Positions 17,499 through 26,437 are shown, numbered from the stretch's first letter. The stretch is DNA of 64,000 nucleotides from Mucilaginibacter sp. OK268 (GCF_900103125.1 NZ_FNJV01000010.1:124001-188000); one strand, 5' to 3'. Notes: generated by a model from the sequence alone, not told the origin. Translations and numbers: made by a program.

Positions 17499-19612
17499 AA
17501 CTTCCTCAATTGCGTTAATCTCTTGATTTCTTCTTCTAGTTTGTCCGGGAACTTGCTGTAATATAGCTCTTCGACGGCTTGTTTTAGAACAGGCTCGCCA
17601 ATGATCCCAAGGAGACTCTTAATAGTCTTCTTGTTCCAATGTCCCTTACCTTGCGGAGTCGTCACAGAACCATCAGGATGATGTTCGCATTTTTCCAGGT
17701 AATCAATAGCATCTGTAATTTGTTTTTGCGCATAATCCCCCATGAATCCACCCTGTAAATAAAAACTGTCGGCAAGGAGGTCATGAATATTTGCCCCGAA
17801 CGTTTCTTGTCCAGTCGGACAAGGGTTACCTGCATCCAATCGTAGTACGTGTTGGGAAGGAATATCAGATAAAATGAAAGGAGAATGGGTTGAAAAAAGG
17901 ATATTTAAGCATTTTATGTTGGGAATATTGAGCCGGGCTATGCCGTTCAATAATTCCGAAACGATTCTTTTCTGGAAGTCAGGGTGAAAATAAAGCTCCA
18001 CTTCATCCAACATCAAATTAACATGCTGGAAGGATAACAAAGTTGGCCTGTTGAATACTGTATTCAAATTAATCAAATGATAAAGAACGGCTTGAGTAGT
18101 ATGCACTAAATGTTGTTCTCCTGAACTGAGCGAATGAAACGCTGTATCATCAACAAGGATAAATGCCGGACGGTAAAAGGCTGTGGGCATGTATTCCAGA
18201 GGATCCAGTACTTTAATTCCCCCCGTAGCGGTTTGAAGCCGTTCTTCTAAAATGTCGATTGGGATTTCAATTTTCTCATCTTTCCAAACAATTCTTTTTC
18301 CAGAGTCTGCACGTAATAAATTAAATCGTACACAATTCAGGATCTGTTTGAGTTTAAGCGTTATATGTGAGTTTTGTCCTTTTAAAAAGTTTAAATAACC
18401 TGCTAATTGGCGAATGTAAACCTCATCAAGTTCAACACTGAATTTGTGAAACTCATGTTCAGGATAATATTTGATGGCAATTTTAAGAAGCTTTTTGAAG
18501 ACGTACCGGGTGATTTTATCAAAGTAGATAATATTTGTGCGGAATTCATCGATCTCGCATTCCTTCTGCATAAAAACTTCATAAGTTGACACGAAGATAT
18601 CTTCGAGGGTTTCAGTCGTTTCTTTCAGTTGGCGTATAATACTAGGCTCCATTTCTGCGCCTTCTATCTTTTTTAATTGTACTTCGTCAAAGCTGAACAA
18701 AACCGATTTAATCGGCTTATCACTGAGGACATTCTTAACGGTCATTGTCTCATCCATCAGATTCGCGAGCAATCTGGATTGCGCTAGATGTAGTTCTGAA
18801 TTAACGTTGATATTGCCGTCCCGGCGAAATGGATTGATCACGATAGGCGTTTGATAGCCATCATTTTTATGAAACAATGATTTTAACCATTGACCACTCT
18901 TACTGGAGTTCAATCCGTAAAGGGAGTAGTTAATCACAACGGTATAGAAATAACGACCCAAATCGGTATGATCAAGTGAAAAATCAATTGCTGGAAAAAG
19001 GACAGGGTTATAAGTATCCGGTGTAGCTCCTTCCTTAAACTGAATAATCTGACGATCGCCATTTTCAATTCGAATGCACTTGATGTCGGCATCGTCTCGA
19101 AAATATATTTCTGCGGCGAAATCACTAAATAATTGCTCATGCTCCGAAACCGCTTTTTTCAGCTCCATGATTTTGTCCTGATCTGCTGGCGTATCTATTA
19201 GTGCAGCATTAAGGTCATGTTGAGCCTCCACTCCATTATCTTCCAGTATCAATTGCTTGTTGGCTATGATATAGGCGGCAAGAAAGATAAACTCGAAAAG
19301 GTTACTTTTACCTGATCCATTTTTACCCACGACAGCGGATACCTTAACTTCCAGATCAGCAAGCGTTTTTTTTCTCCCGATTTCTTTTCGGGGTATATTA
19401 TACAGATTGGTATCTTTATTCGGGAAATAATTAATCGATTCAACAGCGCTAGCCTTGATACAAAATTTGTATGCTTGGTGAAAAATGTAAGGGTGGTCCG
19501 CTTTTAGATTTCTGAGAAAACGCTCTGCACAATTAGATAGAGGGCGTATAGCGATTAAACTAAAATTACTCATGTAATTGGGTCTGAAGGGAATCGGATT
19601 CTTTATGCACAA
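17495..19612 (-). CDS. ABC/OLD-type AAA ATPase of a Septu-like pair (PtuA-like)
   Basis: 705 residues. Walker A GKNGSGKS (96-103), signature LSSGEQ (about 500-510), Walker B LMLDEVELYFHP, and H-loop FSTHSPFILSD. The long insert between Walker A and signature is helical. The start at 19612 may be too early: Met14 (MSNFSLIAI, 19573) is equally plausible, as no ribosome-binding site separates them. The protein is longer than typical PtuA (from memory ~500-600 residues). It likely forms a complex with the HNH protein and gates DNA or tRNA cleavage by ATP status. It could alternatively be an AbiL- or retron-like ATPase. Confidence 0.78.
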   Translation of the reverse strand: MCIKNPIPFRPNYMSNFSLIAIRPLSNCAERFLRNLKADHPYIFHQAYKFCIKASAVESINYFPNKDTNLYNIPRKEIGRKKTLADLEVKVSAVVGKNGSGKSNLFEFIFLAAYIIANKQLILEDNGVEAQHDLNAALIDTPADQDKIMELKKAVSEHEQLFSDFAAEIYFRDDADIKCIRIENGDRQIIQFKEGATPDTYNPVLFPAIDFSLDHTDLGRYFYTVVINYSLYGLNSSKSGQWLKSLFHKNDGYQTPIVINPFRRDGNINVNSELHLAQSRLLANLMDETMTVKNVLSDKPIKSVLFSFDEVQLKKIEGAEMEPSIIRQLKETTETLEDIFVSTYEVFMQKECEIDEFRTNIIYFDKITRYVFKKLLKIAIKYYPEHEFHKFSVELDEVYIRQLAGYLNFLKGQNSHITLKLKQILNCVRFNLLRADSGKRIVWKDEKIEIPIDILEERLQTATGGIKVLDPLEYMPTAFYRPAFILVDDTAFHSLSSGEQHLVHTTQAVLYHLINLNTVFNRPTLLSFQHVNLMLDEVELYFHPDFQKRIVSELLNGIARLNIPNIKCLNILFSTHSPFILSDIPSQHVLRLDAGNPCPTGQETFGANIHDLLADSFYLQGGFMGDYAQKQITDAIDYLEKCEHHPDGSVTTPQGKGHWNKKTIKSLLGIIGEPVLKQAVEELYYSKFPDKLEEEIKRLTQLRKL

Positions 19613-19653
19613 ATTTTTTAAAGGCGTTCATTTTCTAATGATTTTTTTTAGAT

Positions 19654-21540
19654 TTAATTCTCATCTGAAAAATCCCATATAGAGTGAATATTTTGCGTTT
19701 CCTGTGACATCATGGTATCAATTTCTATGTTACAAGATTGTATCCTTTCAATAAGGGTGGTGATAGGGTTATTTAATTTATAGTTATGTATTAATTTTAA
19801 AATAAGTTCGTCCGGCAGATTATCAAGGGATAAATATTCAATTCGGTCCTTTTTTATCAAATAGCCTTTCTTTTTGATATCATTCAAGATCTTGTTACCA
19901 AAGATATCCAACAATCTATTTTTAATATTTAAATCAACAACCAATGACGGATTTTTTGTCTTTAAAAACTCAAGAGAATATAATAGCGAATAAACTAATT
20001 TAGCCTTTTTGTGAGGGGTGTTTGCCCAAACCACTTGATTAAAAATAGACCTTGTAACATCATAACCCTCCAACAGATCCTTCATTATCTGAATGAAAAT
20101 TTCGTCTTGAGATTTCCCTTCGAGGCCTGAAATAAAATCACCGATAATCTTTTTGGCAAAAAATTTATAAAATGAATGCTTATCCATTTCGAGGCATAGC
20201 ATGACGAAGTTTAGATCAACAGTTTTATATCGTTCAAAATATTTAATTAGTTTTTCACCATAAATAACCTCCTTTGCTTTGTCATCTAAATCCTTTATGA
20301 ATAGGATTGTAAGGTAATCTTGGAGCGTACGATGCGGGAATCTGTAACTAAACCCATCTAAGACAATTACGGATAGCGACACCGATAGGTCATACGCAAC
20401 ATCATCTAAGTCAAATGTAAGGTTCAATTTAGGCTTTATAAATTTTAGTCGCTCTTTCAAATATTCAGAATCAAAATCATAGCGAGACTCGAAAAAACTT
20501 ATATAGGCAAAACTTTTAAGAATATTATCAAAATCTTCATTAGCGAGGTGACTTTTTCTTGGATGTTTAAAACCTCCTTTCTTTGAAATACTGTCATGCT
20601 TTGTAATAAGCGTATCCAAAACGTGACCATAAAATTTGCTCTTTAATTTGGGGATGTCAGGATACTTGCTATAAGTTAAAATAAACATAGATAGTAACAA
20701 TGGATTGGACAGGTAGCTCTTAAAGTCAAAATTTTTCCGATCTTCTATTGTTTCAATGATTTTATGGAGTAACTCATCATCATTAGCAGCTCTCAATTGT
20801 TTTTCCAGAAAGCTGTTTATAGTATCATTATTTAGTGGATCGACATAATAGCAAATAACTCTCGATAGATTTTCTACATTTGATCCAGGGCGAGAGGTCA
20901 AAACGAAATAATTTTTATGAAATTCATCAAAAAATTGTTCTATCTCAATTGTTATTTTCTCCAATATATCTGAACGTAGTTCATCGTATCCGTCCAAAAT
21001 AAATGTGAAGTTGCCTTTACTTAACGCCCGTTCAATTATTTTGGAATTAGGCTTTATTTTGTTACTTGTCAAGACAGAATAAATATATTCTCTCAACCCC
21101 CCAGAGAAGCTATTTAATGTTCTAAGTTCAATGTAAATTGGAATCTTTTTTAAAAAGGTAGAATTGCAACATTCTAAGAATAAATGTTTTGCAAGCATTG
21201 TTTTACCTGAACCAGCATAGCCAATAATTGCAACATATTTCGATCTTGTGAATAAACTTTCAATCAGATTTAAAGAATTAATTTTTTGATAAAGATCGTA
21301 GGCGCTGTGCCAACTTTTTCTAGTTTCTATTTCCAGAGGAAAAAAAACATCATAAAACTTGACTTTTTCATGAGAAAAAAGAAAGGTATTGGTAAATGAG
21401 AGCTTATTATAGTGGTTCTCCAAATAATCCTCAAGGCCTATATCAAAGAGGTTAACGATTTCATCTTTTCCGTCGCGAAAGAGTGAAATGATTTCTGCTT
21501 TAAATGTTGATAAGGGAAGTTGCATGAATAAAGATAACAC
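19654..21540 (-). CDS. NACHT NTPase (bacterial NLR-like defence protein)
   Basis: 628 residues. Walker A GYAGSGKT (107-114), extended Walker B ILDGYDEL (181-188, with the small-residue D-G-x-DE typical of NACHT), and sensor LTSRPGS. About 100 residues precede the NTPase and ~320 helical residues follow it, with no recognisable nuclease or protease effector. Short bacterial NACHT proteins are stand-alone anti-phage proteins. Base composition is visibly A/T-richer than the neighbours, suggesting separate acquisition. The start may be Met6 (MQLPLSTF). A half copy of the AATTCAC motif found at the CBASS promoter lies 23 bp before the start. Confidence 0.85.
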   Translation of the reverse strand: MLSLFMQLPLSTFKAEIISLFRDGKDEIVNLFDIGLEDYLENHYNKLSFTNTFLFSHEKVKFYDVFFPLEIETRKSWHSAYDLYQKINSLNLIESLFTRSKYVAIIGYAGSGKTMLAKHLFLECCNSTFLKKIPIYIELRTLNSFSGGLREYIYSVLTSNKIKPNSKIIERALSKGNFTFILDGYDELRSDILEKITIEIEQFFDEFHKNYFVLTSRPGSNVENLSRVICYYVDPLNNDTINSFLEKQLRAANDDELLHKIIETIEDRKNFDFKSYLSNPLLLSMFILTYSKYPDIPKLKSKFYGHVLDTLITKHDSISKKGGFKHPRKSHLANEDFDNILKSFAYISFFESRYDFDSEYLKERLKFIKPKLNLTFDLDDVAYDLSVSLSVIVLDGFSYRFPHRTLQDYLTILFIKDLDDKAKEVIYGEKLIKYFERYKTVDLNFVMLCLEMDKHSFYKFFAKKIIGDFISGLEGKSQDEIFIQIMKDLLEGYDVTRSIFNQVVWANTPHKKAKLVYSLLYSLEFLKTKNPSLVVDLNIKNRLLDIFGNKILNDIKKKGYLIKKDRIEYLSLDNLPDELILKLIHNYKLNNPITTLIERIQSCNIEIDTMMSQETQNIHSIWDFSDEN

Positions 21541-21998
21541 ATATAAGAATCAAAGTACTATTGTGAATTAACACATTCAGAATTCATCGAAGAGGATCAT
21601 TGTTAATAACGAAAGACGCAAAGCGGCATACTTCTCTATTTATATGGCTTTCCAATATTGACATTGTTAAGAAATCCCGCATCACATGTGGAATATTTGA
21701 GTACATGATATTTGAGAAGCTTCCGAACCAGACGGACAACGCTAGCATATCTATTCAATGTGCCACGGTCGCAAGTCATATTGTAGTTGCAATTACACAA
21801 CTAATAATGTTATCTTAAGACAATATGAAAGCGAACCTTTTTTATTAAGCATTGTTACTTGTATATATCAGAGTTAAATAGACCTTATCGGGAAAAAATG
21901 TGTACAGTAAGTTAAAGATTCATGTAATTTATAATACACGAAAAACAGTGGTTTTGGGAATATTTTAATCATCTTCGAGCTACAACTACTCATAAAAT
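21541..21998. other. Gene-free stretch between NACHT and ImmA/IrrE genes
   Basis: 458 bp, A/T-rich. A 72-codon open frame on the plus strand (21600-21818) lacks a ribosome-binding site and any recognisable feature. GTGAATT at 21563-21569 (AATTCAC toward the NACHT gene) is the only element matched elsewhere in the window. No terminator or repeat is evident. Confidence 0.4.
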
Positions 21999-22796
21999 TT
22001 ATTCTTCCCAAATTATGCTTAATACAAATTGATTACGATCTGAATAAATACATTTTTCGAAAAACGAGCGATCAACATCTTTATCCCAAACATTCTCAAA
22101 CCAATCATTAGCAGTAATGGGTAATTCCTCATCAAACTTTTCACCTGTTTTAAAATATACGCCGGCAAGTGTGTTTTTAGGTACAGTGCCATATGGCTTT
22201 TTTAACCATTTATAAGGGAAATCATGGCTGAATTTAAACCATTTGATTTTTCCAGCGATAGAACATACCAACATAATCGGATGCTTATCAATGGTCATCA
22301 ACTTTATAACCGTTGCAGTTATACTGGTATTATATTTTCTTGCCAGCTCTTCTATAAGAGCAAAATTAAATTTCTTCTTGTGACAGTCCCTTTTTATTCG
22401 AGTTTCAGGCAATAGTAGACTTGATGCAAAATAATCAGCCTCAACTTCGACGAGATTTTTGGAAGAGAAATTAGTAAAAGATGGATGCGACGGAGTTTTA
22501 CCATTCAAAAGAGCCTGGCGGTGTTCGTCTATAAAATAATGCCCCAATTCATGGGCAAAAGTGAAACGCGATCTCGGGCTTTCCGCTGGGCTTTTTTGTA
22601 TGTTGATGAATATATGAAAGGAATTGTGTTCTTGTTCAATCAACCCGTCGAAAGCACCGCCATAACTACCATAGCAATAGGAAATCTTTTTTCTCTCAGC
22701 AATGACTTCCGGCAAAACTATTCCATCGGGACAATATATATCGGCAATGGTTTCTGCCAACTCAGATAATTCTGCTTCCCGGATTTTAGGTAACAT
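21999..22796 (-). CDS. ImmA/IrrE family metallo-endopeptidase
   Basis: 265 residues. The zinc-protease motif HELGH lies in FTFAHELGHYFIDEHR, followed by EVEADYFASSLLLP, whose Glu is the usual third ligand. ImmA/IrrE proteases cut a partner regulator after DNA damage or mobile-element induction. It is the third gene of an operon with the sigma-like gene and the 113-residue gene, one base after the latter, and divergent from CBASS. In other CBASS loci an ImmA-like protease (CapP) cleaves an HTH repressor (CapH); here no HTH repressor is present and the likely target is the 113-residue protein or the sigma factor. The target is inference. Confidence 0.88.
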   Translation of the reverse strand: MLPKIREAELSELAETIADIYCPDGIVLPEVIAERKKISYCYGSYGGAFDGLIEQEHNSFHIFINIQKSPAESPRSRFTFAHELGHYFIDEHRQALLNGKTPSHPSFTNFSSKNLVEVEADYFASSLLLPETRIKRDCHKKKFNFALIEELARKYNTSITATVIKLMTIDKHPIMLVCSIAGKIKWFKFSHDFPYKWLKKPYGTVPKNTLAGVYFKTGEKFDEELPITANDWFENVWDKDVDRSFFEKCIYSDRNQFVLSIIWEE

Positions 22797-22797
22797 T

Positions 22798-23139
22798 TTA
22801 AGTTGCTTTGTTTTTATTCTTCGCGGCCAATTTATCTTTTTCCATTTTGTCCTTTACTTCTTCAGAAATATCATTTCCTTCTCTGGCTGCTTGAGCGAGC
22901 TTCATCGTGTAATCAGATAATGAAAGTGTGATTGCAGAATGGTTTTGGAAAACCTTCTTTCCAAGAAAAACAGAAGGATCTCTTAAATTCATTGGCATGC
23001 TAAGCTTGTTAACTTTTATGTTTTCCTCTATTTTATTAAAGTCAGCGCATGTCCTGGGAAAAATAAAACCTAACTTTCTAAGCGATTTGCTAATACTATC
23101 ATCAAACAAATCGTCAATATGGTTAATTTCGTTGTTCAT
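22798..23139 (-). CDS. 113-residue protein between sigma factor and protease; candidate anti-sigma/substrate
   Basis: Not recognised. It has an acidic N-terminus (MNNEINHIDDLFDDSI), a middle with FPRTCADFNKIEENI and LRDPSVFLGKK, and a strongly charged Lys/Glu C-terminal tail (EEVKDKMEKDKLAAKNKNK). No helix-turn-helix, no membrane segment. It sits 7 bp after the sigma gene and 1 bp before the protease gene, so all three are cotranslated. The position between a sigma factor and an ImmA-like protease suggests a cleavable inhibitor of the sigma factor; this is inference from order and size alone. Confidence 0.6.
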   Translation of the reverse strand: MNNEINHIDDLFDDSISKSLRKLGFIFPRTCADFNKIEENIKVNKLSMPMNLRDPSVFLGKKVFQNHSAITLSLSDYTMKLAQAAREGNDISEEVKDKMEKDKLAAKNKNKAT

Positions 23140-23146
23140 GATCGGC

Positions 23147-23884
23147 CTATTTTCTGATTATCATTTTTGACTGTAGTTCTTCTTTAATTGCTTTTCTAAA
23201 CTTTTGAAGGATTTTACGGATATTTTCGCGGGTTGTTACCCATTTATCTTCTAATTCGTCCAAAACTTCAGTTGGTGTGTATTTATTTGTTTCGTAATAA
23301 TTGTATGTTGTTAAAATTATATCGCGATCCCTGTCTGACTGCTTGTTGATATAAGCCTGTACATGCTTAATGTTTTCCGAGTCGCCACTGGAATCTGCAA
23401 TTGCCTGTTGAATTTCCGTTTCTTCCTCATTTTCTAAATCCCCTATAAATTCATCAAAGTCGGTATTAAGCCGTTTAACTATATACTGCTTTTCTATGAT
23501 GCAAGATTCCTCAAAGGTTTCGCTATCTGAATGCTTTTTATAAGCATCGTCCAAAAAGTTATCATAAAAAACGTGCTCCATAATGGTAGTCATCCATTTA
23601 GTTATAGATAAACGGATGTTATCAGGATTACGGAGTTTTCCTCTTTTAAACGTTGAGGCCCTGTTGTAAATTACATTGAATGTATCGGCTATTAAATCTT
23701 CTGCCATTTTTTCGTCTCTGGTTACTCCTTTGGCGATAGTCAACATTATTTCCCAATAATGTTGGTAAATTTTACCGTAGGCAGCGAGCGCTTCATCTGG
23801 AAAATCTTCTTTCATGCCCATCAAAGCGATCAAGTCGTCATCTGGTTCATCTTCTGCTGGTGATACTTTTGCGGCGTTATTCAT
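23147..23884 (-). CDS. Sigma-70-family (ECF-like) RNA polymerase sigma factor
   Basis: 245 residues. Region 2 features: AYGKIYQHYWEIMLTIAKGV then DEKMAEDLIADTFNVIYN (the AEDLIADTF core is typical), followed by WMTTIMEHVFYDNF. A ~70-residue acidic linker (EEETEIQQAIADSSGDSENI) precedes region 4-like sequence, DRDIILTTYNYYETNKYTPT then WVTTRENIRKILQKFRKAIK (helix-turn-helix). It begins the operon with the 113-residue and ImmA genes. The start lies 25 bp from a TGTATA box of the symmetrical element that also faces CBASS. Sigma assignment is good; membership of a precise ECF group is not determined. Confidence 0.78.
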   Translation of the reverse strand: MNNAAKVSPAEDEPDDDLIALMGMKEDFPDEALAAYGKIYQHYWEIMLTIAKGVTRDEKMAEDLIADTFNVIYNRASTFKRGKLRNPDNIRLSITKWMTTIMEHVFYDNFLDDAYKKHSDSETFEESCIIEKQYIVKRLNTDFDEFIGDLENEEETEIQQAIADSSGDSENIKHVQAYINKQSDRDRDIILTTYNYYETNKYTPTEVLDELEDKWVTTRENIRKILQKFRKAIKEELQSKMIIRK

Positions 23885-23909
23885 TATGTGAAAAAGGTAT
23901 CTAATTGAT

Positions 23910-23966
23910 TATACAAAAAAGCGTGAATTTTTACAGGCTTTAGCTTAATTCACACAATTCTGTATA
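23910..23966. promoter_or_regulatory. Symmetrical bidirectional promoter/operator between sigma operon and CBASS
   Basis: Reading toward CBASS: AATTCAC (23947-23953), 7 bases, TGTATA (23961-23966). Reading toward the sigma operon on the minus strand: AATTCAC (23929-23923), 7 bases, TGTATA (23915-23910). Both halves have identical words and identical 7-base spacing, and the whole is a 57-bp inverted repeat centred at 23938 with a 17-bp unpaired middle. It sits in the only gap between the two operons. It implies one factor acting on both; the encoded sigma factor is the natural candidate (inference). Confidence 0.75.
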
Positions 23967-24016
23967 TAGGTTAAATGAAGATAAGAAATTATTTTTTAAT
24001 CTAAAAAACAACTGAT

Positions 24017-24982
24017 ATGGCGAGAGAGCATGTAGGTCACAATGAAATAGCCCAGTTTGCAAAGGACAGGGTTAATCTTCCAAAAGATAAAGCGGATGAA
24101 TACCGTGCGCAAGCGGGACGTGTACGTGAAAAGGTTACTGGATATTTAAACGATCACCCTGATTTTTCGCTAAAAAAAATATTGCTTTCGGGTAGCTTGG
24201 CGAAAGGAACGGCACTGAGAACAATTAACGATATAGATATGGCCTGTTACATATCAGGTTCTGAAGCGCCCAAAGACATTAGCGCTTTAATAACTTACTT
24301 GGCCGAAAAGCTACGCAATGCCTTCCCCAATTTAAGCCCAGACCAGGTTCAACCTAAAACATATTCAGTAACAATCTCATTTCGAGGATCGGGCTTAGAT
24401 GTTGATGTGGTGCCGATACTTTATTTTGGAGATAAAGATTGGTATGGGTGTGTCGTAAGCCAGGATGACGGTTCTTTATTGGAAACCTGTATTCCTCGAC
24501 ACTTAGATTTTATTAGATCACGCAAACAAAAACAAGAAACGCATTTTGCACAAGTTATACGCCTTGCTAAATATTGGGTAAGATTGATGAAGACAGAACG
24601 AAGTGGGTTTAGATTCAAATCATTCATGGTTGAATTGGTTATGTCAAAGCTTTTGGATAAAGGCGTTGATTTTTCTGACTATCCTGAAGCCTTACAAAGT
24701 TTCTTTACTTATCTGGCAACCAGCAACCTCGATGAGTTAATAGTTTTTTATGATTATTATAAAGCATCTGATGTACCAGTATTCACTAATCCAATTAAGG
24801 TTATTGACCCTGTAAATCCTAAAAATAACGCAGCTAAGTTATATCCCAGAGCGCAAGCGGATGAAATCGTAGATGCCGCCATAGATGCGGGCGACGCTAT
24901 TGACAGTGCGTTATCTGCAACAACAAAGGAGAAAACAGTTTATTACTGGCAGAAAGTTTTTGGTACCACATTTAACGTTTAA
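24017..24982 (+). CDS. cdnC: CD-NTase (CdnC-type cyclic oligonucleotide synthase) of type III CBASS
   Basis: 321 residues. Polymerase-beta-type nucleotidyltransferase core: GSLAKGT (59-65), D72-x-D74 in NDIDMA, and third acidic region LDVDVVP (127-133). The sequence closely follows the pattern of the E. coli MS115-1 CdnC as I remember it (for example DIDxAxYISGS, FRGSGLDVD, HFAQVxRLAKYW, FRFKSFM). CdnC enzymes make cyclic tri-AMP when activated by a HORMA protein bound to a closure peptide. It is the first gene of the CBASS operon, ending 4 bp before the HORMA gene. Cytoplasmic. Confidence 0.95.
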   Translation: MAREHVGHNEIAQFAKDRVNLPKDKADEYRAQAGRVREKVTGYLNDHPDFSLKKILLSGSLAKGTALRTINDIDMACYISGSEAPKDISALITYLAEKLRNAFPNLSPDQVQPKTYSVTISFRGSGLDVDVVPILYFGDKDWYGCVVSQDDGSLLETCIPRHLDFIRSRKQKQETHFAQVIRLAKYWVRLMKTERSGFRFKSFMVELVMSKLLDKGVDFSDYPEALQSFFTYLATSNLDELIVFYDYYKASDVPVFTNPIKVIDPVNPKNNAAKLYPRAQADEIVDAAIDAGDAIDSALSATTKEKTVYYWQKVFGTTFNV

Positions 24983-24986
24983 AATT

Positions 24987-25499
24987 ATGAGCAGCGACAG
25001 TTATTCAAATTCAAGCACATTTACATTAACAAATGCCAAATACTTGGCATCAAAAGTTGTCACAGACCTTAAAAGGATGCAGCGTTTTTACGGCTCACCG
25101 TCCGACAGTCAGATTGAAATTTATGAGAAGGAACTTATTGAGTTTTTAAAAGGGGGCTACTTAACTGAGGTTTCTTATGGCTTTAAACGAAATGGCAATT
25201 GGATAGAACCTACTTTAAAGTATACTGCCCGTGATTTGGCAGGGATGATTGGCACAGATGACGATCCGGGACGGTTACGGCCTAATGCAGATATATCAGG
25301 GGCTTCCTTCTATACATTCATGGTTACAAACTCAAATTTTAGCGCTTTAACGCCTTATCAGCAAGAACAGTTTGAAACGCAATTGCCTTTTGTAAGAGGA
25401 AATGCCGCAACGCCAGGTGTGAGTGGCTATTTCAGTTCAGATAAAGTTTATTCTTCAGGTGGTAGGTCACTTGATCGTTCATCAGTAAAAAGTTACTAA
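24987..25499 (+). CDS. cap7: Bacterial HORMA-domain protein of CBASS
   Basis: 170 residues from ATG 24987, chosen because it lies 4 bp after the cdnC stop; a longer in-frame start would overlap cdnC by ~100 bp. The body (TNAKYLASKVVTDLKRMQRF, then KYTARDLAGMIGTDD, then FVRGNAATPG) matches bacterial HORMA family 1 by pattern and context. HORMA proteins bind a peptide motif in phage protein, close, and activate the CD-NTase. The mobile C-terminal safety belt would be the last ~70 residues. Its stop codon abuts the TRIP13 start. Confidence 0.88.
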   Translation: MSSDSYSNSSTFTLTNAKYLASKVVTDLKRMQRFYGSPSDSQIEIYEKELIEFLKGGYLTEVSYGFKRNGNWIEPTLKYTARDLAGMIGTDDDPGRLRPNADISGASFYTFMVTNSNFSALTPYQQEQFETQLPFVRGNAATPGVSGYFSSDKVYSSGGRSLDRSSVKSY

Positions 25500-26435
25500 A
25501 TGGAAAATATAAAGCCGTCATTTTCAGAATTATTTGAGAATACTATTCTTTATCCTGATCCCGACATGCAACAACGTTTAGGTTTGCTGGTTGGTTTGGA
25601 TGATACCAAAGAGAAAATAAAAAAGATTTTAAGCCTTCTGATTAACCCTAATGGAGTGCATGAATGGGTTGATAAATATCATAATGGAGCCAGTCAAATA
25701 CTCAATTTTGTAACACGTAGGCCACCACTTATTATACTTGCTGGAGATGTTGGTTCTGGAAAATCAGAATTGGCCTACACTATTGGCGATGCCGTTGCAA
25801 GGCAAGAAGGGTTAGATGTTGAATTATACCCTTTAAGCTTAGCTACAAGAGGACAGGGAAGAGTTGGCCAAATGACGCAATTAATTTCCGCAGCATTTGG
25901 TTATACGTTAGACAAAGCAAAAAAACTAAAAAGTGGTGGTACAAAATCTCGCGGAGCTGTAATCCTTTTAGTAGATGAAGCTGATTCACTTGCCCAATCA
26001 AGAGAAAGCGACCAAATGCACCATGAAGATAAAGCGGGTGTAAACGCATTCATAAGAGGTATCGACAGCTTGGGCAATGGCCAACTACCGGCTGCAGTTA
26101 TAATGTGCACCAATAGGCCGAATTCGTTAGACCCTGCAATCAGACGTCGCGCAGCCGAAATTGTTTACTTTCAACGCCCTAACGAGGAATCACGTTTTGC
26201 AGTTCTTTCAACACCTTTAAAAGAATTGGGTTTTGACGACAAAAAAATTAAAGAAATAGTAGAACTAACCGGTCCTCAAAACGATCGCGCATTTGGTTTT
26301 ACGTTTTCGGATCTCGTTCAACGCCTTATACCCTCAATTATATTAGACGCGTACCCTTCTAAAAAAGTGGAGGCGGACAGAGCAATTCAAATTATTAAAC
26401 AAATTATACCCACCTCACCATTTAAAGAAGTTTAG
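25500..26435 (+). CDS. cap6: TRIP13/Pch2-like AAA+ ATPase of CBASS
   Basis: 311 residues. Walker A GDVGSGKSE (about 81-88), Walker B VILLVDEAD (152-160), sensor-1 CTNRPN, arginine-finger region IRRRAAE. The N-terminus (ENIKPSFSELFENTILYP) is that of CBASS TRIP13 proteins. It opens HORMA proteins by unfolding their N-terminus, switching CdnC off; it lets the system respond only to sustained infection. It directly follows the HORMA gene with no gap and is followed 2 bp later by nucC. Confidence 0.93.
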   Translation: MENIKPSFSELFENTILYPDPDMQQRLGLLVGLDDTKEKIKKILSLLINPNGVHEWVDKYHNGASQILNFVTRRPPLIILAGDVGSGKSELAYTIGDAVARQEGLDVELYPLSLATRGQGRVGQMTQLISAAFGYTLDKAKKLKSGGTKSRGAVILLVDEADSLAQSRESDQMHHEDKAGVNAFIRGIDSLGNGQLPAAVIMCTNRPNSLDPAIRRRAAEIVYFQRPNEESRFAVLSTPLKELGFDDKKIKEIVELTGPQNDRAFGFTFSDLVQRLIPSIILDAYPSKKVEADRAIQIIKQIIPTSPFKEV

Positions 26436-26437
26436 TT

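Noticed and set aside
21600..21818. 72-codon plus-strand open frame
   Set aside because: No ribosome-binding site, no recognisable pattern and odd residue composition; probably non-coding.
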